Shown in pieces: positions 51,982 through 60,448 of a DNA stretch of 64,000 nucleotides. The notes under the pieces are model-generated. The model was not told the DNA's origin. It was given only the letters and a program-made list of their open reading frames with translations, and did not search any database. Within the stretch, counting starts at the first letter, position 1; each line of letters begins with the position of its first letter. Source of the stretch: Thalassobium sp. (lineage in GTDB: Bacteria; Pseudomonadota; Gammaproteobacteria; Pseudomonadales; Oceanobacteraceae); contig NVUW01000002.1 of the NCBI GenBank assembly GCA_002733205.1, positions 620,001 through 684,000 of the forward strand, written 5' to 3'. Made by a program: the position numbers and the translations under genes.

Positions 51982-52719
51982 ATGATCATGCGTTTTACTG
52001 TCATGCAGTGTGCGGTTGCCCTGCTGTTGTTTTGTTTATTACCTCTGCAGGCGGTGCAGGCCAATCAGGCTGATGGCCTGCAATCTGGCCCGCAATCCTT
52101 CCGTGAAGCCAAGCGTATGGCGGCTAAGGTGTACGCCACTCTGCCCGGTGGCCAGCGCACCTTTTATTGTGACTGTGCTTTTTCCGGCAAACAGATCGAT
52201 GCTTCGGCCTGCGGTTACAGTGCGCGTAAAAATGCCAAACGCGGTGCGCGGCTGGAGTGGGAGCATGTGGTTCCGGCCTGGGAGTTTGGCCATCAGTTGC
52301 AGTGCTGGCAGAACGGTGGCCGCAAGAACTGCAGTAAAAACGATGCGCAATTCCGCCGTATGGAAGCCGACCTGCATAATCTGGTGCCCGCGGTGGGTGA
52401 ATTAAACGGCGACCGCTCGAACTACCGTTATGGCATGCTCGAAGGCGAGCCGCGGGTGTATGGCCGTTGTGATTTTGAGGTTAATTTCAAACTGCGCCGC
52501 GCCGAACCAAAAGACGACCGTCGTGGTGATGTCGCGCGTATTTATTTTTATATGCGTGACCGCTACGGCCTGAAAATCAGCCGTCAGCAAACGCAGCTGT
52601 TTAACGCCTGGCATAAGCTGGATGCGGTGGATGATGCTGAACGGGAGCGTGACCGGCGCATCGGCGCGCTGCAGGGCAATGGCAATTGCTATGTGCGTGA
52701 CTGCAATATAAAGAGATAG
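51982..52719 (+). CDS. endA: Endonuclease I (periplasmic/extracellular DNase, EndA family)
   Basis: A 245-residue secreted, His-Me-finger nuclease. Signal peptide to about residue 27 (LQAVQA). Family features: REAKRMAAKVYA, FYCDCAFSGK with paired Cys, the catalytic LEWEHVVPAWEFG (His) and ADLHNLVPAVGELNGDRSNYRYG that completes the beta-beta-alpha-metal site, then ARIYFYMRDRYGL. ATG 51982 with GAGG upstream; ATG 51988 is possible. Likely degrades extracellular DNA for nutrients or limits uptake of intact DNA. Confidence 0.95.
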   Translation: MIMRFTVMQCAVALLLFCLLPLQAVQANQADGLQSGPQSFREAKRMAAKVYATLPGGQRTFYCDCAFSGKQIDASACGYSARKNAKRGARLEWEHVVPAWEFGHQLQCWQNGGRKNCSKNDAQFRRMEADLHNLVPAVGELNGDRSNYRYGMLEGEPRVYGRCDFEVNFKLRRAEPKDDRRGDVARIYFYMRDRYGLKISRQQTQLFNAWHKLDAVDDAERERDRRIGALQGNGNCYVRDCNIKR

Positions 52720-52962
52720 CGCTTCAGCGTTTGTTTTCTTAAGGCATTGCTGAGTTCTTCAGGGTGCCTGCCTCCTTCTTCAGCGCAGCCTAAGCAGCAT
52801 GCCTTATGGCTGCTGATCTTCCAGTGGTCATTCCTGTATTCCGTCTTCCATTCTCCAGCGCTGAACTATTGTTTCTTAATCATCCTTTCTGACGCATTGA
52901 CGCTTACCACTGTGGTGTTGCTGGTCAGTGATTCAGAGCCCGGTTCGTAACAGGAGGTGGTT

Positions 52963-53751
52963 ATGCGTTTGTGGTGTTTGTGTGTGTTGCTTGGGCTGGC
53001 ACTGAACGCCGGCGCTGACTCTGTGGCCGGATTTACGGCCAGTCATATCAAAATGGTTAACGTGGTGGCACCGGAGTGGCCGGAGTACACCAATAAAGAT
53101 GGCAGTGGCCTGTACTGGGATATTTTGCGTGCAGTGTATGAGCCCGCCGGTATCCGCGTTAAGCCGTCCACCGTTCCCTGGAATCGCGCGCTGAAGATGG
53201 TCACCGAGTATCGGGTATACAACGCGATTATTGGCGAGACCCGCAACAGCAGCGAGCCTCTGCTTTATCCGCGTTATGCCATCGATGTGGAGTACCTGTC
53301 GGTTATGTATCCACTGACGGCGCGTATTAACTGGCAGGGTATGAATACGCTGAAGGGGAAAACAATAGGCTGGATGAAAGGCTATGACGTAGTTCCTGCA
53401 GCGCAACGCAATTTTAAACTGCGTGAGTTCCGTAGCAGCGCCGAAGGCTTGCAGTGGTTGCAGCAGGGTAAGATCGACATGATGGTGGATGAATGGGATG
53501 CCATCCAGCTGGCACTGGAGGATGCCGGTGTGGGCATGGATTATTTTGAAGTGCGCGATATGCCCAACGGCCGTGATGTGTATGTGGCCTTTGCTGAGGG
53601 AGCGGTGTCGGAATACCTGATCAGTGAATATAACCGTCGCATTCCGGAGCTGGTGGCCAGCGGTGAGTTGCAGTCGCTGTACCGTAAATGGCAGGCGGGC
53701 GAGATGCCCGCGCAGGTAAAGGCGCTGCTGAAAACGGCCAGCGCTCAGTAG
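52963..53751 (+). CDS. Periplasmic solute-binding protein-like (SBP family 3), orphan
   Basis: A 262-residue secreted protein: signal peptide to LNAGA (about residue 20), mature start NVVAPEWPEYTNKDGSGLYWDILRAVYEPAGIRV, typical of family 3 binding proteins. The ATG at 52963 is preceded by AGGAGG; an in-frame GTG overlaps that box. No permease or ATPase gene is near, and its end overlaps the convergent lipoprotein gene by seven bases. Similar orphan type to the gene at 8485. Ligand unknown. Confidence 0.83.
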   Translation: MRLWCLCVLLGLALNAGADSVAGFTASHIKMVNVVAPEWPEYTNKDGSGLYWDILRAVYEPAGIRVKPSTVPWNRALKMVTEYRVYNAIIGETRNSSEPLLYPRYAIDVEYLSVMYPLTARINWQGMNTLKGKTIGWMKGYDVVPAAQRNFKLREFRSSAEGLQWLQQGKIDMMVDEWDAIQLALEDAGVGMDYFEVRDMPNGRDVYVAFAEGAVSEYLISEYNRRIPELVASGELQSLYRKWQAGEMPAQVKALLKTASAQ

Positions 53752-54368
53752 GTCAGGCCAGCACCAATAATCGGCATGCAGGCGGAGCTGTCACCCAACT
53801 CGAGGCAGGTGGCGCCAAGATTAAAGGTGACCCGCTTGCGGTGTATTTTCATGCCGACGTCAGCTTGCCAGTATGAGTAAACGCTGCTGTCTGAAACAAT
53901 GTCGAACCACAGATCGTCTTTATCTTCGCTCGACAGGTTGTCTGGCCCATCCCAGTAAACCCGGTTGTAGCGCAGATTACCGTACCACTCCGCCTTACCT
54001 TTGCTGTAGGTGAACAATGGCCCCAGATAAAAGCCCTTGCTGTTCGCCAGGTCGGTGGCGCTGAACAGTCCGACCAGCCCGGCTACTGACCAACCCTGTG
54101 CCTGATTTAACAGACTGTGCTTAATCCAGATGGATTGGTTCATGGTGATCTGTTGCTCAATGGCGACACCGGCGTCGGTGTTTTCCCCCAGAGCCGCTGC
54201 AAAACTGACAGAGGTTGCCGGAGCGATATGAGCACTAAGCTGGACATTGTCTTTGCCTAAAGAGCGGGCGCTGGTGGGGGTTGTCAGTGGTGCGACAGAA
54301 CATGCACTGAGCGTTATAACCACAAGGCTGAGGATTGGCAAAAGAAGCGTAGGGCGTTGGAAATTCAT
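53745..54368 (-). CDS. Putative lipoprotein with barrel-like domain
   Basis: A 207-residue protein with a lipoprotein signal (lipobox LSAC, Cys23) followed by strand-rich sequence ([62 protein letters not shown]) that ends in GAGLTY. It resembles small outer-membrane proteins annotated as lipoproteins; no named family. ATG at 54368. Convergent with the binding-protein gene and divergent from selD. Confidence 0.65.
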   Translation of the reverse strand: MNFQRPTLLLPILSLVVITLSACSVAPLTTPTSARSLGKDNVQLSAHIAPATSVSFAAALGENTDAGVAIEQQITMNQSIWIKHSLLNQAQGWSVAGLVGLFSATDLANSKGFYLGPLFTYSKGKAEWYGNLRYNRVYWDGPDNLSSEDKDDLWFDIVSDSSVYSYWQADVGMKIHRKRVTFNLGATCLELGDSSACMPIIGAGLTY

Positions 54369-54473
54369 CGTGGTTTACAGACCAGTAGTGGCAAGGGCGA
54401 AGGATCATACTCACTGTGCCTGAACGGCGCATTAACGTATCATTCCGCCCTGGTTTTCTTTACCGGGGGCAAT

Positions 54474-55529
54474 ATGAGTTCACAGGTTTCTGCCGACAAT
54501 ATCCGTCTGACCGAATACAGCCACGGCGCGGGATGCGGCTGCAAAATATCACCTAAAGTGCTCGACAGCATTCTGGCCTCGCAGCTGACATTGCCCACCG
54601 ATGCCAATCTGCTGGTAGGTAACAGCAGTAAAGATGACGCTGCCGCTTACGATATCGGTAATGGCCAGGTGATTTTAAGCACCACCGACTTCTTTATGCC
54701 CATTGCCGATGATCCCTTCGATTTTGGCCGTATCGCCGCGACCAATGCCATCAGCGATATCTACGCCATGGGTGGCAAACCGTTAATGGCAATTGCGATT
54801 CTTGGCTGGCCGGTGAATGTGCTGCCGCCTGAAGTTGCGCAGCGCGTGGTCGACGGTGGTCGTCAGGCCTGCGCCGATGCCGGCATTATGCTGGCCGGTG
54901 GTCACAGTATTGATTCGCCGGAACCGATTTTTGGTCTGGCGGTAACCGGTCTGGTACAGAAAGACAAACTGAAACAGAACAACACTGCCACGGCAGGCTG
55001 CAAACTCTATCTGAGTAAGCCACTGGGTGTGGGCATTCTGACCACCGCACAGAAGCAGAAAAAACTGCAGCCCGAGCATGAATTCCTTGCCCGTGACGTG
55101 ATGTGCCAGATGAATAAAGTCGGCGCCGAAGTCGCACAGCTTGACGGTGTGGAAGCCATTACCGACGTGACCGGCTTTGGTTTAATGGGGCACCTGCTGG
55201 AAGTGTGCGAAGGCAGTGGTGTGAATGCGGTGTTGTACGAGCAACATATTCCACTGTTGCCACCGGTACGCGACTATATTGCCCAGGGTTGTCTGCCCGG
55301 CGGCACCACACGTAATTTTGATTCTTATGGCGATAAACTGGCGCCGTTAACGGATGAGCAGAAAGCGCTGTTCTGCGATCCGCAAACCAGCGGCGGTTTA
55401 TTAATTGCCGTACAGCCAGAACAAGCCGCAGCACTGGAACAGGTATTAATCGCCGCCGGGGTATACGCGCAGTGCATTGGTGAATTGATTGCTGCCCGCA
55501 GCGATTACCGCATTGAGGTTAAGGCATGA
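54474..55529 (+). CDS. selD: Selenophosphate synthetase SelD (cysteine form)
   Basis: Makes selenophosphate from selenide and ATP, the selenium donor for tRNA modification and selenocysteine. 351 aa from ATG 54474, preceded by GGGG; the frame extends upstream without support. The active-site motif is SHGAGCGCK with Cys21 (Sec in some relatives) and Lys24. Later ATP-binding segments: [40 protein letters not shown] and SGGLLIAV. The stop overlaps selU (ATGA). Head of a five-gene selenium locus. Confidence 0.97.
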   Translation: MSSQVSADNIRLTEYSHGAGCGCKISPKVLDSILASQLTLPTDANLLVGNSSKDDAAAYDIGNGQVILSTTDFFMPIADDPFDFGRIAATNAISDIYAMGGKPLMAIAILGWPVNVLPPEVAQRVVDGGRQACADAGIMLAGGHSIDSPEPIFGLAVTGLVQKDKLKQNNTATAGCKLYLSKPLGVGILTTAQKQKKLQPEHEFLARDVMCQMNKVGAEVAQLDGVEAITDVTGFGLMGHLLEVCEGSGVNAVLYEQHIPLLPPVRDYIAQGCLPGGTTRNFDSYGDKLAPLTDEQKALFCDPQTSGGLLIAVQPEQAAALEQVLIAAGVYAQCIGELIAARSDYRIEVKA

Positions 55530-56623
55530 GCCGGGCGGACAGCCAGGATTTTACCCGCCTGTTTTTAACCGACACACCGATGATGGATACCCGCGCGCCT
55601 CTGGAATTTAAAAAGGGGGCGTTTCCGCATACCGTCAGCCTGCCGCTGATGACCGATGCCGAGCGGGCGAAAGTCGGTACCTGTTATAAGCAGCAGGGTC
55701 AGGATGCCGCTATTGTGCTGGGCCATCAGCTGGTGGGCGGCAAGGTAAAACAACAGCGGCTGGAGCAATGGCTGGAATTTACCCGTCAGCATCCGGATGG
55801 TTATCTCTATTGTTTCCGTGGCGGCCTGCGCAGTCAGATTGTGCAGCAGTGGCTGAAAGAAGCCGGCTGTGATTACCCGCGCATTACCGGTGGCTACAAA
55901 GCCATGCGGCGTTTTTTAATTGATACGCTGGAGCGCATTGCCACCGATGGTCAGTTTCGCGTACTGGCGGGTCATACCGGCTGTGCCAAAACCGATTTAT
56001 TAAATGCCCTGCCGCACAGTATTGACCTTGAAGGTATTGCTCATCATCGTGGCAGTACGTTTGGCAAACGCCCGGCCGGGCAACCATCGCAGATTGATTT
56101 TGAAAATAAACTCGCCGTGGCGTTATTGCGCCAGAATCATGCGTACCCCGAGCGCAGTATTTTGCTCGAAGATGAAAGCATGCTGATTGGCCGCTGTGCG
56201 ATACCGGAAAGCCTGCGCCTGCGCATGCTGGCCGCACCACTGATTATTGTTGAAGCCTCGCTGGAACAGCGGGTGGAACACAGCTTCCGTAATTATATTC
56301 TGCATAAACTGCAGGAGTGGCAGCAGGCTGAAGGCGAAGAGGCCGGCTTTGCTGCGTTCCGTGATGACCTGACCAAATCGCTGCAGAAAATTCAGCGCCG
56401 CCTCGGCGGTGTGCGCTATCAGCAGCTTGATGATTTATTACAACAGGCGCTGAACGAACACGAGCAAACAGGCGATAACAGCCTGCACCGCGAGTGGATA
56501 CGTATTATGCTCAGCGACTATTACGACCCGATGTATGAGTACCAGCTGACGCAGAAAAAAGGCCCGGTCGAATTCCGTGGTTCGGCGGCTGACATTAACG
56601 ACTACCTGAAAAATAATGAGTAA
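55526..56623 (+). CDS. mnmH: tRNA 2-selenouridine synthase SelU (MnmH)
   Basis: Replaces sulfur by selenium at wobble 2-thiouridine in tRNA via a geranylated intermediate. 365 aa. N-terminal rhodanese domain with catalytic Cys96 in YCFRGG; C-terminal P-loop GHTGCAKT at 149-156. Coupled to selD by ATGA. No selA or selB was seen in the window, so selenouridine is the evident use of selenophosphate here. Confidence 0.95.
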   Translation: MSRADSQDFTRLFLTDTPMMDTRAPLEFKKGAFPHTVSLPLMTDAERAKVGTCYKQQGQDAAIVLGHQLVGGKVKQQRLEQWLEFTRQHPDGYLYCFRGGLRSQIVQQWLKEAGCDYPRITGGYKAMRRFLIDTLERIATDGQFRVLAGHTGCAKTDLLNALPHSIDLEGIAHHRGSTFGKRPAGQPSQIDFENKLAVALLRQNHAYPERSILLEDESMLIGRCAIPESLRLRMLAAPLIIVEASLEQRVEHSFRNYILHKLQEWQQAEGEEAGFAAFRDDLTKSLQKIQRRLGGVRYQQLDDLLQQALNEHEQTGDNSLHREWIRIMLSDYYDPMYEYQLTQKKGPVEFRGSAADINDYLKNNE

Positions 56624-56627
56624 AACC

Positions 56628-57491
56628 ATGAAAAAGACCTTTAAGTTTGCCGCAGCAGCAGGCCTGCTGCTCAGTGCCTTTTCCGCATTCGCCGATACCT
56701 TCGTATTTACCGCCATTCCGGATGAAGATGAATCGCGCTTACAGCAACGCTTTAATAAAGTGGCCGATTATCTTTCGGCACAGACCGGCGCTGAGGTGAA
56801 GTACATTCCGGTAAAATCCTACGCCGCTGCTATTACTGCATTCCGTAACGATCAGGTGCAGCTGGCCTGGTTTGGTGGTTTATCCGGCGTGCAGGCGCGT
56901 AAGCTGGTGGCTGGTTCTGAAGCCATTGCTCAGGGCTATGAAGATCAGTTCTTTAAAACCTATTTTATTGCCAATAAAAGCGCTGGCCTGAGTGCAGAAG
57001 AAACACTCTCTGCAGCACTGAAAGGCAAAACCTTTACCTTTGGTTCCAAAGGTTCTACTTCTGGTCGTTTAATGCCGGAGTTTTATCTGCGCGAACAATT
57101 TAACGCGGCCCCAGAGGATATTTTCTCGCGCGTTGGTTTCTCCGGTGATCACAGCCGTACCATCGCTCAGGTACAGTCCGGCGCTTACCAGGTCGGTGCG
57201 GTTAATTACACCGTCTGGGATAACGAACTGGCGGCCGGTAATATCGATCCGGAAAAAATTCAGGTGATCTGGACCACGCCAACGTATCCGGATTATCAGT
57301 GGACCATTCGTGGCGATGTGGATGCCCGCTTCGGTAAAGGCTTTAAAGAGAAAATGCGCAAAGCCCTGCTGGAAATGAAAGATAAAGACCTGCTTGCCAG
57401 CTTCCCGCGTGAATCTTTTGTACCGGCCAGTAACGACGATTACGCGCCGATTGAAAATACCGCCCGCGCGATTGGCCTGCTGGAAGACTGA
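56628..57491 (+). CDS. ABC transporter substrate-binding protein, putative selenate type
   Basis: A 287-residue periplasmic protein of the PhnD-like phosphate/phosphonate-binding family: signal peptide to AFA (about 22), then FVFTAIPDEDESRLQQRF, VKYIPVKSYAAAITAFRNDQVQLAWFGG and TFGSKGSTSGRLMPEFYL. The ATG at 56628 gives a standard MKK signal peptide; ATG 56616 overlaps the mnmH stop. A known PhnD-like subgroup found beside selD is annotated as putative selenate (or other selenium oxyanion) binding; neighbours here fit it. The ligand is not experimentally fixed. Confidence 0.88.
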   Translation: MKKTFKFAAAAGLLLSAFSAFADTFVFTAIPDEDESRLQQRFNKVADYLSAQTGAEVKYIPVKSYAAAITAFRNDQVQLAWFGGLSGVQARKLVAGSEAIAQGYEDQFFKTYFIANKSAGLSAEETLSAALKGKTFTFGSKGSTSGRLMPEFYLREQFNAAPEDIFSRVGFSGDHSRTIAQVQSGAYQVGAVNYTVWDNELAAGNIDPEKIQVIWTTPTYPDYQWTIRGDVDARFGKGFKEKMRKALLEMKDKDLLASFPRESFVPASNDDYAPIENTARAIGLLED

Positions 57492-57496
57492 TAACC

Positions 57497-58174
57497 ATGA
57501 GTGTGAACGCGGATGCCGCTATCCTGTTTCAGTTACAGCAGTTTGATCTGACGCTGGGTAAGCACCGCGTTCTGCATAACATTAACCTGACTGTTCGTCA
57601 GGGCGAAAAAATAGCCATTATTGGACCCTCCGGTGCCGGTAAATCCAGCCTGCTGGAAGTTCTGTACCGTCAGCAGCCACAGCAGATTGCCCTCTGCCCA
57701 CAGCAGGGCGGGCTGGTGGATATGTTGTCGGTGTATAACAATATTTTTATGGGCGGGCTGGAGCGCCACAGCAGTGTTTATAACCTGCTGAATTTAATCC
57801 GCTCATTTAATACCCCGCGCGCCGAAATTCAGCAGCTGTGTAACGAGCTTGGCTTGGAAGATAAACTCTGGCATTCACCAGACCGGTTATCCGGTGGGCA
57901 ACGTCAGCGGGTGGCCGTTGGCCGCGCGCTGTATCGTCAGCAGCCGGTATTTCTTGGCGATGAACCGGTCTCTGCCCTCGACCCGCTGCAGGCCGAGAAT
58001 ATTCTGCAGTTATTAATCAACCGGCATAACACCCTGCTGGTCAGCCTGCATAACCGCCGTCTGGCACTTGCCCATTTTGACCGTGTGCTGGCGTTACGCG
58101 CCGGTGAACTGGTTTACGATGGCCCGGCCGCAGCATTAACCAGCAACGATCTGGACGCTTTTTATGCGTCCTGA
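57497..58174 (+). CDS. ABC transporter ATP-binding protein, putative selenate type (PhnC-like)
   Basis: A 225-residue ATPase: Walker A GPSGAGKSS (about 43-51), Q-loop CPQQGGLVDMLSVYNNIFMG, signature LSGGQRQRV and Walker B VFLGDEPVSALD. It starts five bases after the binding-protein gene and overlaps the permease gene by 11 bases. Short for a PhnC protein (usually about 260) because the C-terminus is trimmed. Confidence 0.92.
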   Translation: MSVNADAAILFQLQQFDLTLGKHRVLHNINLTVRQGEKIAIIGPSGAGKSSLLEVLYRQQPQQIALCPQQGGLVDMLSVYNNIFMGGLERHSSVYNLLNLIRSFNTPRAEIQQLCNELGLEDKLWHSPDRLSGGQRQRVAVGRALYRQQPVFLGDEPVSALDPLQAENILQLLINRHNTLLVSLHNRRLALAHFDRVLALRAGELVYDGPAAALTSNDLDAFYAS

Positions 58175-59693
58175 CAGCGACGCCTTAGTACTGCTGAACC
58201 GTTTACCCGGCGTGCGCCCGGCACACAGCAGTGGCCGTCGTTTGCGCCGTATTTCCCTGTTATTTATTGCGATTGCTCTGGTCTGTCTGTTTCTGGCTGA
58301 TCTGGCGCTTTATCCGACCGATCCATGGCGTGAACTCGGGCGTATTGGCTGGGGCTTTATTACCCCGTACTGGGCTGACAGCAGCACACTGCTCAGCGCA
58401 CTGGGCCAGACCGTTGCCTTTGCCTTACTGGCACTGATCATTTCAATACCGCTGGGCTTAATGCTGGCGGTATTTTATCACTGGCGGCCGGTGCGTATGC
58501 TGGCGGCGGCGGTACGCTCGGTACACGAAATATTCTGGGGACTGCTGTTTATGCAGCTTTATGGCCTCAGCGCCACCACCGGCTTACTGGCGATTTTAAT
58601 TCCTTACACCGGTGTTTTTGCCAAAGTATTTGCTGAAATGTTTGACCGTCAGGCGCCACAGCCAACGCTCGCGGTATCGCCACTCAGTTCCCGTATCAGC
58701 CGCTATGCCTACACCTTAATTCCACAGAGTCTGGGCGAGATGCGCAGCTACTGCCGCTATCGTTTTGAGTGTGCATTACGCTCCAGCGCCATTCTTGGTT
58801 TTATTGGTTTGCCAACACTCGGCTTTCATCTGGAAACCGCTTTTAAACAGGGACAGTACAGCGAAGCCGCGGCTTTGCTCTGGGTGTTTTTTATATTAAT
58901 TGCCAGCATCCGCTTCTGGTTGCGTGGCTGGTTATTACCTGTTTATGCTGCGTTGGCAATCTGGTTGTTACCCCAGTCGCCACCACTGGGCAGCAGCTAT
59001 GCGTGGCAGTTTATCAGTCAGGATATCTGGCCACGGGCATTACAGCAGGGCGATCTGGCCGGAGCTGCGGCCTGGTACTGGCGTGAATTCAGTCAGGTGG
59101 CGTGGCCGGCGTTATTGCAGACGTTATATCTGACCCAGATTGCGCTGGTGCTGACTGGCGTGATTGCGCTGTTGTGTTATCCGCTGGCCAGTCAGGCGAT
59201 CAGCGGCCGGGCTCTGCGCTGGCCGGGGCGGTTATTACTGCTGATAATGCGCTCTACGCCGGAAATTATGATCGCCTTTATCCTGCTGTTACTGCTCGGA
59301 CCTTCCGGCTTACCGGCGGTGCTGGCGCTGGCATTGCATAACGGTGGATTAATTGCATTCCTGCTCGCCAACCACAGCGAACAACAGCCACAGCGTGCCG
59401 ATGATCCGAAGGGGATTAACCGTTACCTGTATCTGCATACGCCACGCTTATATCCGGGGTTTCTTGCGTTTCTGTTTTATCGCTGGGAAGTCATCCTGCG
59501 CGAAAGCGCGATGATGGGAATTTTAGGTATTGCCACGATTGGTTTTTATATCGACTCAGCTTTTGAAGAAATCCGTTACGATAAGGCCTTCTTCCTGATT
59601 GTGGTTGCCGCCGCACTGAATATTCTGATCGACAGCTTGTCGCGCCGTATTCGCCGCCGTGCCGGTGCAGATTTGTCGGCTGGAGTGGGCTGA
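58164..59693 (+). CDS. ABC transporter permease, fused double PhnE-like, putative selenate type
   Basis: A 509-residue permease made of two tandem PhnE-like halves: the first has the EAA-type loop around RYAYTLIPQSLGEMRSYCRYRFECALRSSAILGFIGLPTLG, the second around LHTPRLYPGFLAFLFYRWEVILRESAMMGILGIATIG. About 11-12 helices in total. PhnE is normally a single-domain homodimer, so fusion into one chain is a feature of this subgroup. Final gene of the selD-mnmH-transporter set. Confidence 0.9.
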   Translation: MRPDSDALVLLNRLPGVRPAHSSGRRLRRISLLFIAIALVCLFLADLALYPTDPWRELGRIGWGFITPYWADSSTLLSALGQTVAFALLALIISIPLGLMLAVFYHWRPVRMLAAAVRSVHEIFWGLLFMQLYGLSATTGLLAILIPYTGVFAKVFAEMFDRQAPQPTLAVSPLSSRISRYAYTLIPQSLGEMRSYCRYRFECALRSSAILGFIGLPTLGFHLETAFKQGQYSEAAALLWVFFILIASIRFWLRGWLLPVYAALAIWLLPQSPPLGSSYAWQFISQDIWPRALQQGDLAGAAAWYWREFSQVAWPALLQTLYLTQIALVLTGVIALLCYPLASQAISGRALRWPGRLLLLIMRSTPEIMIAFILLLLLGPSGLPAVLALALHNGGLIAFLLANHSEQQPQRADDPKGINRYLYLHTPRLYPGFLAFLFYRWEVILRESAMMGILGIATIGFYIDSAFEEIRYDKAFFLIVVAAALNILIDSLSRRIRRRAGADLSAGVG

Positions 59694-60448
59694 ATTGATT
59701 TATTATTAAACCTGACAATAGGTGCGTTGGTTTTCTGGCGTTTACTTTATGCTGAAATTAATTTGATGAAAATATTCGTTTTGCGCACAACGTTGTTATA
59801 TCCGGTCGGAGTCTTTTGATGTTCCGGTAGCATTTCAGACTTCGGTTAAAATAATAATTATCAATACAGCCTGGTTGTCGCTGTCATTCAATAATATTTA
59901 TTTAGGTTAAGCTTGGTATATTATTTCGCAGTTTATCTTGCAGGTTGTCGGACAATTTTGTTTGTTATTGGGTGCATCCGTTGGTGCGTAATCTCTGCTT
60001 ATTAATGCTTGTTCATAATGCACATCATCGCATTCGTTACAGCAGTGGAATAGATAAATGATACGGGCTTTCGTCCTTACCGCGCGCTTCTGAGATATTT
60101 ATGTACCGCCATGCCTACGTCAGGCAAATAACATTCACGCCAGGATTGTATCAGTCATGTAAATGCTAATGATTGTGATAATAAGCGGTTGCGATATCTA
60201 TATGTTGGGGAGGCAGAATATAGCGATAACCTCAGGGACTGGTGAGCAATGAGGACGATATAATCTCTGAACAGTAGTGCTTTTGGCCTATATAGATAAG
60301 TCTTTGGGGTAAATATTCGATAATCAGAGTCGTATATTTACTTTATATCGCGGTAGGGTTACTTTACTATCCCTTTTTATCTCATTCAGCTCGGATGGGA
60401 TTATCCCTACCAATCATAAAAATTGCAGATATTACACAAGGATTTGGC
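59694..60448. other. 755-bp AT-rich gene-free region
   Basis: No ORF above noise and no RNA family recognised. Base composition is clearly more AT-rich than on either side, with many TATA-like tracts and a 13-base AATAAT-A-ATTATC inverted repeat at 59850-59862 that resembles half a Fur box (weak in such AT-rich DNA). It probably carries the promoter of the lipoprotein gene at 60449. Confidence 0.5.

Noticed and set aside
54534..54545. Selenocysteine codon in the SelD active site
   Set aside because: The active-site codons read as Cys (SHGAGCGCK) with no in-frame TGA, so this is the cysteine form.
59850..59862. Fur-box-like AATAAT-A-ATTATC
   Set aside because: The match is only to the core dyad, lies about 590 bp from the next start, and such a sequence is expected by chance in this AT-rich stretch.
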